This document shows positions 1-7,371 of a DNA stretch of 64,000 nt, piece after piece. A model generated the notes under the pieces. It searched no databases and was not told the origin of the DNA. It worked only from the letters and a program-made list of their open reading frames with translations. Within the stretch, counting starts at the first letter, position 1, and each line of letters opens with the position of its first letter. A program made the position numbers and the translations under genes. The stretch covers positions 174,143 to 238,142 of the forward strand of contig JAITMC010000013.1 in NCBI GenBank assembly GCA_031277615.1, written 5' to 3'. Source of the DNA: Chryseobacterium sp. GTDB taxonomy: Bacteria > Bacteroidota > Bacteroidia > Flavobacteriales > Weeksellaceae.

Positions 1-522
1 GCTGAAAAGTACATACGTAAATATTTGAATCAATCCTTAGAAATAAAATTGTATGTTGATCTAAGTTTAAAAAATGATTTTACTTTAGAAGATTTAAAAG
101 CTGGAAAAAGCAGTTTTACATTTGGACATGAAAGATACACCGCTTTTTTGTCTAAAAGGGGAGGTAAAATATATATTGATAAAATTGGTTTTTTTTCTCA
201 AAAGTTCAATAAATACTTTACTATAAGATTAACAAATGTTGGTGATGATTTCTCATTTATTTTTAGAAGAGCTATTGACAAAAAGGATGTTATTGCAACT
301 GTAAATAAAGAAGATTTAGAAAGCCCTAATTTAGGTACAAAAGAAAATCCAATACCCATATTTAAAATAAAAGGAGCAGACGGATTTTTAACAATTGATG
401 ATGAAAATTATAAAGACAAAAGCTATGACATCACCCAAGCACAATATGAGAATAGTGTGTATTGTCATTTAAAATATGTCATGTCCAAAGAAGAATTTGC
501 TTCACGTTTTGAAAAGAAATAA
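1..522 (+). CDS. Hypothetical protein, 5'-truncated by window edge; putative T6SS immunity-like paralog
   Basis: The frame is open from base 1 (GCT GAA AAG TAC...), so this is the 3' part of a gene starting outside the window; the TTG at 25 need not be its start. About 173 residues are visible, with no domain I recognise. Its C-terminal third carries GT-x-x-x-P-x-PI-x-x-FK-x-x-x-AD (about 334-380) and ends in a charged FASRFEKK tail. The gene at 1623-2261 has the same layout (GT-x-x-x-PLPI-x-x-FKSAD, then an acidic YF-x-x-KEDF tail), so the two look like diverged paralogs flanking a PAAR-like gene. A role as immunity or adaptor protein is inferred only from this T6SS context. The DNA is AT-rich compared with the core genes further right. 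Confidence 0.6.
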   Translation, partial: AEKYIRKYLNQSLEIKLYVDLSLKNDFTLEDLKAGKSSFTFGHERYTAFLSKRGGKIYIDKIGFFSQKFNKYFTIRLTNVGDDFSFIFRRAIDKKDVIATVNKEDLESPNLGTKENPIPIFKIKGADGFLTIDDENYKDKSYDITQAQYENSVYCHLKYVMSKEEFASRFEKK

Positions 523-666
523 AAATTTAGGAACAGGTTACGCGGATCTCCTCAAAAGTTGGGGATGTATGAACGTACCTCCATTACTATATACAGATCT
601 AAAGATCAGCCTTTGCTCAATATCCAGGACAAAAAACTTTCCGGTTAGTTTCAATGCAAAACATCA
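523..666 (+). pseudogene. Decayed 5' end of the PAAR-like gene (in-frame stop, missing start)
   Basis: The frame of the 667-1626 gene continues upstream without a shift. It reads GSPQKLGMYERT, then SKDQPLLNIQDKKLSG, a TAG at 646-648, then FQCKTS and the Met at 667. The upstream reading stays protein-like back to about 532 and then runs straight into the stop of the preceding gene (520-522), with no plausible start except an internal ATG at 568. The first residues of the PAAR-like domain therefore appear to be deleted, and the rest is cut by one nonsense codon. The overlapping +2 frame at 476-670 is an artefact of this remnant. Confidence 0.6.
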
Positions 667-1626
667 ATGAAATTTTGGGGAGGTCTACAGGTTTTATGTG
701 CTGTTCTGGCAGTAGGAGCTTTGGCTATTGCTACAGTAGCTACCGGAGGATTGGCGTTAGTAGCATTGGGAGTTGCCGTAGCAGCAGTAGGTACATCCGC
801 ATTTGCCGGCTACAAAGAAACTTCCCATGAATGCGATATTACTATGCAGTCTAAATGGATTAATGTGCATGATACCGTTACCATCAACGGGCATAAAGCT
901 CTTTTACAAAACTCCAAGCTTATCTGTAAGAAAGGAGGAGCGCTTTCATTAGTTGTTGATCCTGTTTTGGCAAGAGCAGCGGCACAGAAAATTGCGTCTA
1001 ATAATACTAAAGAATATGAAGCACATCTGAGCTCTCAAATGATACAGGGTGCCATGTTTCTGATATCTTCCAAAGGAGATCCGCGGGCTTTGGCTGTAGG
1101 GCTGCCTTTAACGGTCTACAATTATGCAACCGGAGAAGACACGAAGATTAAAGACAGAGCTAATGCTATTGAGCAAAGAATAACCAATCCTCAGAATCCG
1201 GCTGATAAAGGAATTTTAGGCACTGCCTGGGAAGCCGTTCCGGATAGAAAAGGAACATTTATTGCCGGAAGAGACGCTGTCATCGGAACAACAGCCGAAG
1301 TAATCTACACAAATCCTATCCTTATAACTGCTGCAAGAAGTTACCCTTCAGTAGTGGCTGCCTCTATACGGTCTGCTTATCCTGGAGCAGCCTTACGGCT
1401 TAACACCAGCTTAATGGTAGCCGGAGTGCAGCGCAGCTTTACCAATCCTGGAATTTTAAAAGGAATGAAGGAGGGATTTTTATGGGGAATGGCCGGTGCA
1501 GTGGTAGATGGAGGTATTGATATTTATGAGAATAGTTTGTATGATGATACGATTTCTCATTTTATTGAACTTTCAAAGAAAAATAAACAAAGTAAAGGAG
1601 TTAACATTATAGCAAAAGATAAATGA
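667..1626 (+). CDS. PAAR-like T6SS spike-tip protein, N-terminally truncated
   Basis: The 319-residue ORF starts with a glycine/alanine/valine-rich hydrophobic hairpin (residues about 5-48, FWGGLQVLCAVLAVGALAIA and onward). A Cys-containing segment follows (SHECDIT...SKWINVHDTVTINGHKALLQNS...CKKGGALSLVVDP, about 53-104) that resembles the second half of Bacteroidota PAAR-like proteins. Those cap the VgrG spike and carry C-terminal cargo. Residues 105-319 would be the cargo: helical, with Gly/Ala-rich patches and no catalytic motif I recognise. The Met at 667 is only the first start after the in-frame TAG at 646, so the product, if made, lacks half of its PAAR-like domain. Its last codons overlap the next gene by ATGA (1623-1626), implying translational coupling. 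Confidence 0.6.
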   Translation: MKFWGGLQVLCAVLAVGALAIATVATGGLALVALGVAVAAVGTSAFAGYKETSHECDITMQSKWINVHDTVTINGHKALLQNSKLICKKGGALSLVVDPVLARAAAQKIASNNTKEYEAHLSSQMIQGAMFLISSKGDPRALAVGLPLTVYNYATGEDTKIKDRANAIEQRITNPQNPADKGILGTAWEAVPDRKGTFIAGRDAVIGTTAEVIYTNPILITAARSYPSVVAASIRSAYPGAALRLNTSLMVAGVQRSFTNPGILKGMKEGFLWGMAGAVVDGGIDIYENSLYDDTISHFIELSKKNKQSKGVNIIAKDK

Positions 1627-2261
1627 TTAAAGGAATAGGTTATTTTCTAGGAGCTACATTTGGTGCAGCTTTAGTTTTTTTTATAATAAGTTTCATTTTT
1701 TTGAGGCCTAGAGATATTACAGATATTGAAATAAATAAATTCACTAAGAATTCTGATAAAATACTTATTAGTTTTATCCCATTAATCACATCTTTTGATA
1801 TCCCTGTTCCAGATGAAAGATTAGGAATTAAAAATATAAGTAAACTAACTTATTTTAGTAATAGAAACATGGCCTATGTTAGAGCTGATACTTATACTTA
1901 TTTTTCTAAAGAATTAAATAAATATGTAAGAACATATTCAATTAGTGAGATTGGTAATATGAGCGGTGTTATTATTGATTTTGGAGAGAAAGATAAGGAT
2001 AGAGCCATTTGGCCAGATATGTACTTCTATTACAACAAAGAACAGAATGCCGATCCATCCTATGGAACAATAGACAAACCTCTTCCTATTCTCCATTTTA
2101 AAAGCGCCGATCCTTCTCTTCGGTCTATGAGGAAAAATAACAAAGATGCAGATCCTGCTTATCTTAAAAAAGTTTATGATGAAAATGTAAAATTGTATCT
2201 GCAATATTTTATAGAAAAAGAAGACTTCAAGAAGCTGTATCCTGAATCATCTATAGATTAA
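1623..2261 (+). CDS. Hypothetical membrane-anchored protein, probable immunity partner of the PAAR-like protein
   Basis: This 212-residue protein starts inside the stop codon of the PAAR-like gene (ATGA), so the two are probably translated as a pair. It has one N-terminal membrane segment (IGYFLGATFGAALVFFIISF, about residues 4-26) and a soluble domain of unknown family that would lie in the periplasm. The C-terminal motif GT-x-x-x-PLPI-x-x-FKSAD and acidic tail match the truncated gene at 1-522. Adjacent small membrane proteins downstream of T6SS cargo genes are commonly immunity proteins; that role is inferred here. I do not recognise a Pfam family. Confidence 0.6.
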   Translation: MIKGIGYFLGATFGAALVFFIISFIFLRPRDITDIEINKFTKNSDKILISFIPLITSFDIPVPDERLGIKNISKLTYFSNRNMAYVRADTYTYFSKELNKYVRTYSISEIGNMSGVIIDFGEKDKDRAIWPDMYFYYNKEQNADPSYGTIDKPLPILHFKSADPSLRSMRKNNKDADPAYLKKVYDENVKLYLQYFIEKEDFKKLYPESSID

Positions 2262-2403
2262 AAATATCATCTATAATTACAATGTAAGTGACAGGTCCAT
2301 AAAAAAATTGTTTGAAGATGAATAACTTGGGATAGATTGTCTGTTAGTTGACTAAAATAATAAAAATAACAGTATTAGCAGAAAAAGATTAATAACTAAT
2401 TAC

Positions 2404-2967
2404 ATGAAAAATATTCTTTTTGTACTCATTCTCATATTTCCAGTTATTATTACCCTTTTTTGCTTTTCCAAGGTGCTTGATATGAGTTCTAAACTACAAT
2501 TTATTAGTGAAGTACCAATAGCAAAAGAAAATAGCAGAGTAAAACTATATATTGATAAACACGCAAGTAAAAGAAGAATTTATTTTTTTGTAAAAAAAGA
2601 TTCTAAATTAATACAATACAAAAGAGAGTATAGGGGGTTGATCACCAACTGGCGGATTGCTTTAAAGAATGAAGCTTTTGTAAGTGAAAATCATCTTTCA
2701 TTTTATACAGATTCGAGCAAGCTGGATAATGATAATGAAAAGCCTTTTTTTAGCTTAAATAATGAGAGAAAAAACTTTGATTATTATTCAGATGTATTTC
2801 AATACGTGAAAGAAAAATATTTTTTTTATCTGTTAATCTTTTGCTTGATTTATGTATTTGGTTCAGGTTGGCTCATAGATTATTTAGGTGGAGTTACACA
2901 GCATAAAGCTTTGGTAATATTGTTATTTTTAGATATATTGTATTTAATAATTTTACTTTTCTGGTAA
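2404..2967 (+). CDS. Hypothetical membrane protein
   Basis: A 187-residue protein not assigned to a family. It has an N-terminal hydrophobic segment (ILFVLILIFPVIITLFCF), a middle soluble part of about 105 residues rich in Lys, Asp and aromatic residues, and two C-terminal membrane helices (FYLLIFCLIYVFGSGWL and ALVILLFLDILYLIILLF). It lies 142 bp after the putative immunity gene on the same strand, in the same AT-rich stretch, so it may be another accessory gene of the T6SS cassette array. No motif points to an enzyme. Confidence 0.6.
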   Translation: MKNILFVLILIFPVIITLFCFSKVLDMSSKLQFISEVPIAKENSRVKLYIDKHASKRRIYFFVKKDSKLIQYKREYRGLITNWRIALKNEAFVSENHLSFYTDSSKLDNDNEKPFFSLNNERKNFDYYSDVFQYVKEKYFFYLLIFCLIYVFGSGWLIDYLGGVTQHKALVILLFLDILYLIILLFW

Positions 2968-3011
2968 TTTCAAACTGATTATTAAAAATGTTGAATTGTA
3001 ATTTTTAAGAT

Positions 3012-3590
3012 ATGGGAGATAAGACTGAGACAAAAGTAGAATTTGTTGCATTAAGGTTCAGTACATTACTTTTTATTATTGTTATTGGATTTTTTGTCCT
3101 ATTGGGTATATTTCAGTTAAAAAATATCATAACTAATACTACCCAGATGATGTATTGGGTTGTATGTATTGGCGGACTTTTTACATTTTTTTCTGTATTT
3201 CTGTTCTGGAAGACCAAAATCAGAGGTAATATAGAATTTCAGAATGAAGCATTTGCAATTCAAATTCAACAAAAAAATCAGTTGGATGTATTTCCCTATA
3301 ATGAAATTAGAGATTATAATATTTATAATTTACCCATTAAAAAAATGGGGGTAGTTTTAAGGATTAATAGGACCAAAAATTCATTTTATTGGTTTGTTTT
3401 TGAAAATAGTAACTTTTTTAATACGATGACCATTATAAGAAATAATTTACAAAATAAATTATTTTCAAAAAAATTGTCTTTTTTAGACTACGTCATTAAA
3501 GGCTTTTTTTTCTTGCCAATAGTTTTGTTAGTTATAAGTATTTTACTATTGGTTGGAGGATTGTTATATATGATTTATTTCTTAGAATGA
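3012..3590 (+). CDS. Hypothetical three-helix membrane protein
   Basis: A 192-residue protein with two N-terminal membrane helices (about residues 13-36, FSTLLFIIVIGFFVLLGIF; and 46-67, MYWVVCIGGLFTFFSVFLFW) and one at the C terminus (LPIVLLVISILLLVGGLLYMIYFL). The 90-residue loop between them is basic and could form a PH-like beta domain, but that is a guess from alternating hydrophobics. It starts 44 bp after the previous gene and may be co-transcribed with it. Family not recognised; an accessory or immunity role is inferred only from position. Confidence 0.55.
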   Translation: MGDKTETKVEFVALRFSTLLFIIVIGFFVLLGIFQLKNIITNTTQMMYWVVCIGGLFTFFSVFLFWKTKIRGNIEFQNEAFAIQIQQKNQLDVFPYNEIRDYNIYNLPIKKMGVVLRINRTKNSFYWFVFENSNFFNTMTIIRNNLQNKLFSKKLSFLDYVIKGFFFLPIVLLVISILLLVGGLLYMIYFLE

Positions 3591-3738
3591 TTCATTTTAA
3601 ATTAACAGATTATGGGCGTTTCATATATTCCACAGGTAAACTTCCCTTTTTTTCAAACTAAAACTGCACAGGATTAATGATGAAATTTCTTATCATTTTT
3701 ATGTTTGTTTTTTTTAAATTTATTACTAGAAAACCTGA

Positions 3739-4007
3739 TTAACCTTCGGGTTTCATCAGATAAATAATCGGTCTAATGTAGACCGTTATCCGGTAAGATT
3801 CGTGATTGAAAGCAAACCCAAAATAGCCACCATCACAAAGCTATTTTTCTTTATTTTTGGCCAATGTCTTCCCTATTACGGGATCTGGATCAGTTCTTAA
3901 TTCCCCATTCAAAGAGTGTATTTTATAATTTATTTCCCTTGTTGGTGTAAAATATAAGCTCGTTTTTTATTCTGTAAAAATTGAATAAAGTCTTTAGTCA
4001 TAATCAT
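3739..4007 (-). pseudogene. Decayed small gene, one frameshift and one in-frame stop
   Basis: On the minus strand an ATG at 4007 (or 4001) opens a frame reading MTKDFIQFLQNK. A one-base shift in the T6 run at 3963-3968 (A6 on the coding strand) then gives KTSLYFTPTREINYKIHSLN, GELRTDPDPVIGKTLAKNKEK, TAG at 3843-3841, and in the same frame LCDGGYFGFAFNHESYRIT and VYIRPIIYLMKPEG before TAA at 3741-3739. About 88 residues can be rebuilt with a natural amino-acid composition. I do not recognise the family. It lies between the T6SS cassette genes and hcp, in the opposite orientation. Confidence 0.5.
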
Positions 4008-4031
4008 TTAATTAATTATGTTAAGTCAAAA

Positions 4032-4068
4032 GTCGTAGAATTACGACATGAAATCGTAGTATTACTAC
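4032..4068 (+). promoter_or_regulatory. Twin palindromic operator-like sites upstream of hcp
   Basis: Two copies of a 16-bp inverted repeat, GTCGTAGAATTACGAC (4032-4047) and ATCGTAGTATTACTAC (4053-4068), share TCGTAG-N-ATTAC-N-AC and begin 21 bp apart, two helical turns, so they would face the same side of the DNA. They end 50 bp before the -7 element of hcp. This arrangement is typical of paired regulator sites; the regulator is unknown. Confidence 0.45.
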
Positions 4069-4117
4069 AATTTTTCAGATTTATATCCAAAAACTTTTTC
4101 ATTAAGGGGATGAGGTC

Positions 4118-4125
4118 TATCTTTG
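4118..4125 (+). promoter_or_regulatory. Promoter -7 element of hcp (TATCTTTG)
   Basis: TATCTTTG fits the Bacteroidota primary sigma -7 consensus TAnnTTTG exactly and lies 53 bp before the Hcp start codon, leaving a 5' leader of about 45 nt. No clear -33 TTTG is seen at the usual spacing. Confidence 0.5.
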
Positions 4126-4177
4126 CTCTGTAATCAATCACTAATCACAAAATATAAACCCATAAAATTCACCAATC

Positions 4178-4588
4178 ATGGCAGCAAATTCAAGAGGAAT
4201 CTTAAAATTCAACGGAGGAGAAGGTCAGAAACTTCTAAAGCTTAATTACAGCGTATCAAGATCTACAGACGTTTCAGGACGTGTGGCATCAGATCCTTCC
4301 AACGCATTAATCAAAGTTACGGTAGAAGCTACTGAAAAATCTGACATCCTTGAGAGCTTATTAAACGGAAAATATAAGCCGACAGTAGGAGAAGTTACTT
4401 TCAACAAATCTCACGAAGAAGGAACACTGATCACTTTAAACTGGGAAAACGGATACGTAATCCAGCACGAAGTAGAGTTCGACGCAATAGACAGCAACAG
4501 TATGCTGATCAGCTTCGTAATCAGTGCAGAAACCATCGACTTCGGAAACTCTAAGTACGAAGGATTATGGCCTTCAGCTGGTAAATAA
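4178..4588 (+). CDS. tssD: T6SS tube protein TssD (Hcp family)
   Basis: This 136-residue protein has the length and beta-rich pattern of Bacteroidota (subtype iii) Hcp/TssD. It starts MAANSRGILKFNGGEGQ, has the mid-protein WENGYVIQHEVEFDAIDS strand pair, and ends in the strand-rich SFVISAETIDFGNSKYEG segment. Hcp hexamers stack to form the inner tube expelled by contraction of the T6SS sheath, and carry or chaperone effectors. No sheath, baseplate or ClpV gene is next to it, so it is an orphan or auxiliary copy, as often seen beside effector cassettes. It has its own promoter, upstream palindromes and a strong terminator, and its codon choice looks like a well expressed gene. Confidence 0.85.
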   Translation: MAANSRGILKFNGGEGQKLLKLNYSVSRSTDVSGRVASDPSNALIKVTVEATEKSDILESLLNGKYKPTVGEVTFNKSHEEGTLITLNWENGYVIQHEVEFDAIDSNSMLISFVISAETIDFGNSKYEGLWPSAGK

Positions 4589-4618
4589 GCCCACAGTCTT
4601 TTATTAAAATAACAACAA

Positions 4619-4651
4619 AGCAGAATAGTGAATCCACTGTTCTGCTTTTTT
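4619..4651 (+). terminator. Rho-independent terminator of hcp
   Basis: AGCAGAATAGTG and CACTGTTCTGCT form a 12-bp stem (one G-T pair) with an AATC loop (4619-4644), followed by a T run. Confidence 0.75.
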
Positions 4652-4908
4652 ATGGAGATTGTTGAATCAAGCGCAAAGTTGGAAATAAACAAAGCCATTT
4701 CGCTTACCGTTGAATATCGGTACTTTGTATTACCTTGCTAAGGTTACGCCCTTGTTTACCTTATTGATACACCATACAATTATTCTTCGTTTATCCTTTG
4801 AAATACAAAGCCTCTCTAGATTTTACCTCTTGAAAGGTATTTTATACTGAGATTGTTCTGTAAAATAACTTAGTAGGAGTAAACAACTGACCTAGGAAAC
4901 GGGAGCGT

Positions 4909-5061
4909 TAAAAAAATTGAGATAGAATCCGTTAAAAAATTTCCACTGTTTGAGCATGGGAGTGATTTAGACCCGAAGAAGAACCGTATGATTCCATGCG
5001 AGTTTGGAAATTTTAGGAATCAGTGTCAATTTTTAGCGGATGATTCCAGTCTTGAATTTTT
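4909..5061. repeat. Long imperfect palindrome (structured element) in the hcp-downstream gap
   Basis: The left arm (4911-4945) and right arm (5009-5061) pair in nested fashion: ATCCGTTAAAAAATT (4927-4941) with CAATTTTTAGCGGAT (about 5028-5042), AAAATTTCCA with TGGAAATTTT, and GCATGG with TCCATGC further in. The gap 4652-5225 holds no convincing gene. The element could be a folded RNA, a MITE-like insertion or a cruciform-forming repeat. I have the impression that similar sequence is dispersed in related genomes but cannot verify it here. Confidence 0.4.
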
Positions 5062-5062
5062 G

Positions 5063-5090
5063 GATACTTTTTTTTCAAGAAAAAAGTATC
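5063..5090. terminator. Bidirectional hairpin with T/A stem
   Basis: GATACTTTTTT and AAAAAAGTATC form a perfect 11-bp stem around TTCAAG. It follows directly on the long palindrome and may belong to the same element or act as a terminator. Confidence 0.4.
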
Positions 5091-5225
5091 AATAAGAAAA
5101 AAGAATATTTATTTCATTTTCAATTGTTTTACTTCATATGAAATAGATAACAATATTTTATTCCATTCATTCACCCTACATCGGCAGATCTTCGTAAATT
5201 TACTCATTATACAATCAGAACACTT

Positions 5226-6995
5226 TTGAAAACTAATACCTCAGTCACAGCCTTTATTTTTACCTGTTTATTCCTGCTGACAGCGAAACTATCCGCCCAG
5301 GGAACATTAAATGATCATGAATATCGTTTCCGGGGTCCGGTTAAAACAATGACCGTTTCAAAAAAAGATCATTCCGCAGAAAAGAAAGAGCTGACCTCTC
5401 TTTTGGAATACGATAAAAAAGGACGGAAGATCAGGGATGTTTCACCTTACAATACCGGAAGCGAATATTATTATCCGGATCAGCAGTCGGAAACCCCGGT
5501 ACTTACCCGGACCTTTGATAAGGAAAGTCACAAAGTAGTAAGAATCAGCCTTGAAGACAGAGATGCCAACGGAAGAAAAAATCTGAGTGGTGATCTGGAG
5601 GACGGGAAGTGGTATTATTACTATATCTATGATTATCGGGATAAAAAGGATGAGATCAGATGGTTTTCAGAGGACGAAATATATCATCGCGAAATCCGTG
5701 AAGCCATTGATCTTGGAAAATTCACGATTCCCGAAGGATTCGTACCTTTTGAATGGGACCGCAGCCTTTCCACAGGAACGGATGTCAAAAAGAAGACATT
5801 CTCAGATAACGATGACAGGCACGACCTCTCTTTTGAATTCATACAGAAAGGAAAACCACAAAATAAAGTCACTTTTGAGTACCACGGAAATGACGTTTAC
5901 GATGCAGGCAAAGGAAGCTGGTACAGATATGAAAACGGAAAGCTGACGGAAGAACGCTATGTATACAGCGGATCGGAACGCTCTGATTTCGGACACCGCT
6001 ATACCTATAATGATAAAGGGTTTCTTGTTTCCGATCATTACGGTTATTTCAGCAAAATGCCCCATGACTTTATGCAGCGAAAAATCTTTGAGTACAATGA
6101 AAAAGGAGACTGTATCCGCGAAACACAGGATGCTGAAAACGAAAAACCGTTTGTTATCCGCATTGAATATCAGTATGATAACCAGAATAACTGGACGAGC
6201 CGTAAAGAAATCTACGGCGACGGATCCGGCAGTACTGTTACCCGCCAGTTTACCTATTATAAATCCGGTGATGCAGATCTTAAGAACAGCCTTAATCCGG
6301 CGGTCTATAAAGAAAATCTCGCGTTATTGAAGGAATATAAGCCAAAAGCAGAAGAGCTCTACAAAAATTACCTTTCAGCAAAAAAACAAAAGAATGAAAC
6401 CCGTCCTGAAACAACAGATTACAGAAAATTAAGGTCCTCAAAATGGCAGGATTTTGTTCCCCAAAGACAAAAGCTTGATACCGTTACCACAGGAGATCTT
6501 AACAAAGACGGACTGGAAGATGTGGTATTGGTATATGAGCAGGAAAAACTGCTTAAACACGAAAGAAATGAAAAACGTATCCTCAGAATCCTGCTAAAAC
6601 AACCGGACGGACAATACAGAATGGCCGCAGAAAGTACTGGTGCCGTAGCCGGTGAAAATATGAACAACGTATTCTTTTCCGGAATCGAAATCAAAAAAGG
6701 ACTGCTGATCATCAGCCATGATTTTCTGAGAGGAGGAGCCGTTCATAAATACCGTTATCAGAATAACGGATTTTACCTGATTGGCGGAGAATCCCATTCT
6801 GGTGATGCCTCCCAATACTCACGCATCGATTATAACCTGAGCACCGGAAAATATATCGCCGAATTTGAAAACTCAGAATCCGATCCCCAGATTCCGGATT
6901 CCTACAAAAAAGAAGGCGTAAAAAAGCTGGCTTCACTGCCGGAAATAGAAACTTTTGAACTGTTCTCGCTGGATGTGAATGGGAACAGGCTTTGA
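5226..6995 (+). CDS. Secreted protein with Rhs-like repeats and C-terminal FG-GAP-like domain
   Basis: This 589-residue protein starts at a TTG codon, the only start that gives its signal peptide (KTNTSVTAFIFTCLFLLTAKLSAQG), so it is exported. Residues 30-380 hold repeated tyrosine-rich YD-like stretches (LLEYDKKGRKIRD, KIFEYNEKGDCIRE, IEYQYDNQNNWTSRK) resembling Rhs/YD wedges found in Bacteroidota surface proteins. Residues 405-589 carry GDLNKDGLEDVVLVYE, an FG-GAP/integrin-like calcium loop, then LLIISHDFL and a beta-rich end. The lipoprotein at 12636-13379 has a very similar C-terminal module. No catalytic residues are recognised; a binding or scaffold role in the envelope is likely. It is a single-gene unit. 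Confidence 0.65.
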   Translation: MKTNTSVTAFIFTCLFLLTAKLSAQGTLNDHEYRFRGPVKTMTVSKKDHSAEKKELTSLLEYDKKGRKIRDVSPYNTGSEYYYPDQQSETPVLTRTFDKESHKVVRISLEDRDANGRKNLSGDLEDGKWYYYYIYDYRDKKDEIRWFSEDEIYHREIREAIDLGKFTIPEGFVPFEWDRSLSTGTDVKKKTFSDNDDRHDLSFEFIQKGKPQNKVTFEYHGNDVYDAGKGSWYRYENGKLTEERYVYSGSERSDFGHRYTYNDKGFLVSDHYGYFSKMPHDFMQRKIFEYNEKGDCIRETQDAENEKPFVIRIEYQYDNQNNWTSRKEIYGDGSGSTVTRQFTYYKSGDADLKNSLNPAVYKENLALLKEYKPKAEELYKNYLSAKKQKNETRPETTDYRKLRSSKWQDFVPQRQKLDTVTTGDLNKDGLEDVVLVYEQEKLLKHERNEKRILRILLKQPDGQYRMAAESTGAVAGENMNNVFFSGIEIKKGLLIISHDFLRGGAVHKYRYQNNGFYLIGGESHSGDASQYSRIDYNLSTGKYIAEFENSESDPQIPDSYKKEGVKKLASLPEIETFELFSLDVNGNRL

Positions 6996-7348
6996 TGAGA
7001 GAAGGATAGATGATAGACAGGGAAGTGTTTCATTATATGAATGAGTAAGGAATTCTTGAAGCAGTTTAATCCTTCACTTTCCTTAAGGGTTCATTTTACC
7101 AAACCAGAATTTTATTTTTATTTTCAGAGAACAAAGAATAAAATCAGCGGATGATAACCATAAAGCTTCATCAGCGACGCAGTCGCCTTTTTTGCATCCT
7201 CAAAATAAAACATAAGTTTCATAAAACTTTGTGTTAAATTAAAAATCACCGATAAAAAAACGATTCAAAACCCTGACGAACAATCATCACCCGGTTTAAT
7301 GCATCCACCTTCCTAAGCTTCCGCTACCAACTTATACCCCTATTTTCT
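6996..7348. other. Intergenic gap before polA, no gene seen
   Basis: No credible coding frame is seen in either strand. It starts with a short GATAGATGATAGACA stretch like the GATG-rich repeats elsewhere in the window, and contains one weak hairpin followed by a T run. Confidence 0.5.
7174..7193 (+). terminator. Weak candidate terminator
   Basis: GCGAC-GCA-GTCGC is a 5-bp GC stem followed by CTTTTTTG. It lies 180 bp after the 5226-6995 gene, so its assignment is uncertain. Confidence 0.35.
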
Positions 7349-7356
7349 TATATTTG
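7349..7356 (+). promoter_or_regulatory. Promoter -7 element of polA (TATATTTG)
   Basis: TATATTTG matches TAnnTTTG exactly, 16 bp before the ATG at 7372. It covers the alternative TTG at 7354, which argues that the in-frame ATG at 7372 is the true start. Confidence 0.55.
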
Positions 7357-7371
7357 TTCATTATAGATAAT

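Noticed and set aside
476-670. 64-codon frame between the first gene and the PAAR-like gene
   Set aside because: It is out of frame with the PAAR-like remnant that occupies the same bases in a more natural reading, and overlaps the first gene's end.
3599-3740. Two frames of about 21 codons on the plus strand (3613, 3677)
   Set aside because: Too short, no ribosome-binding site or conservation signal; the region overlaps AT-rich decayed sequence.
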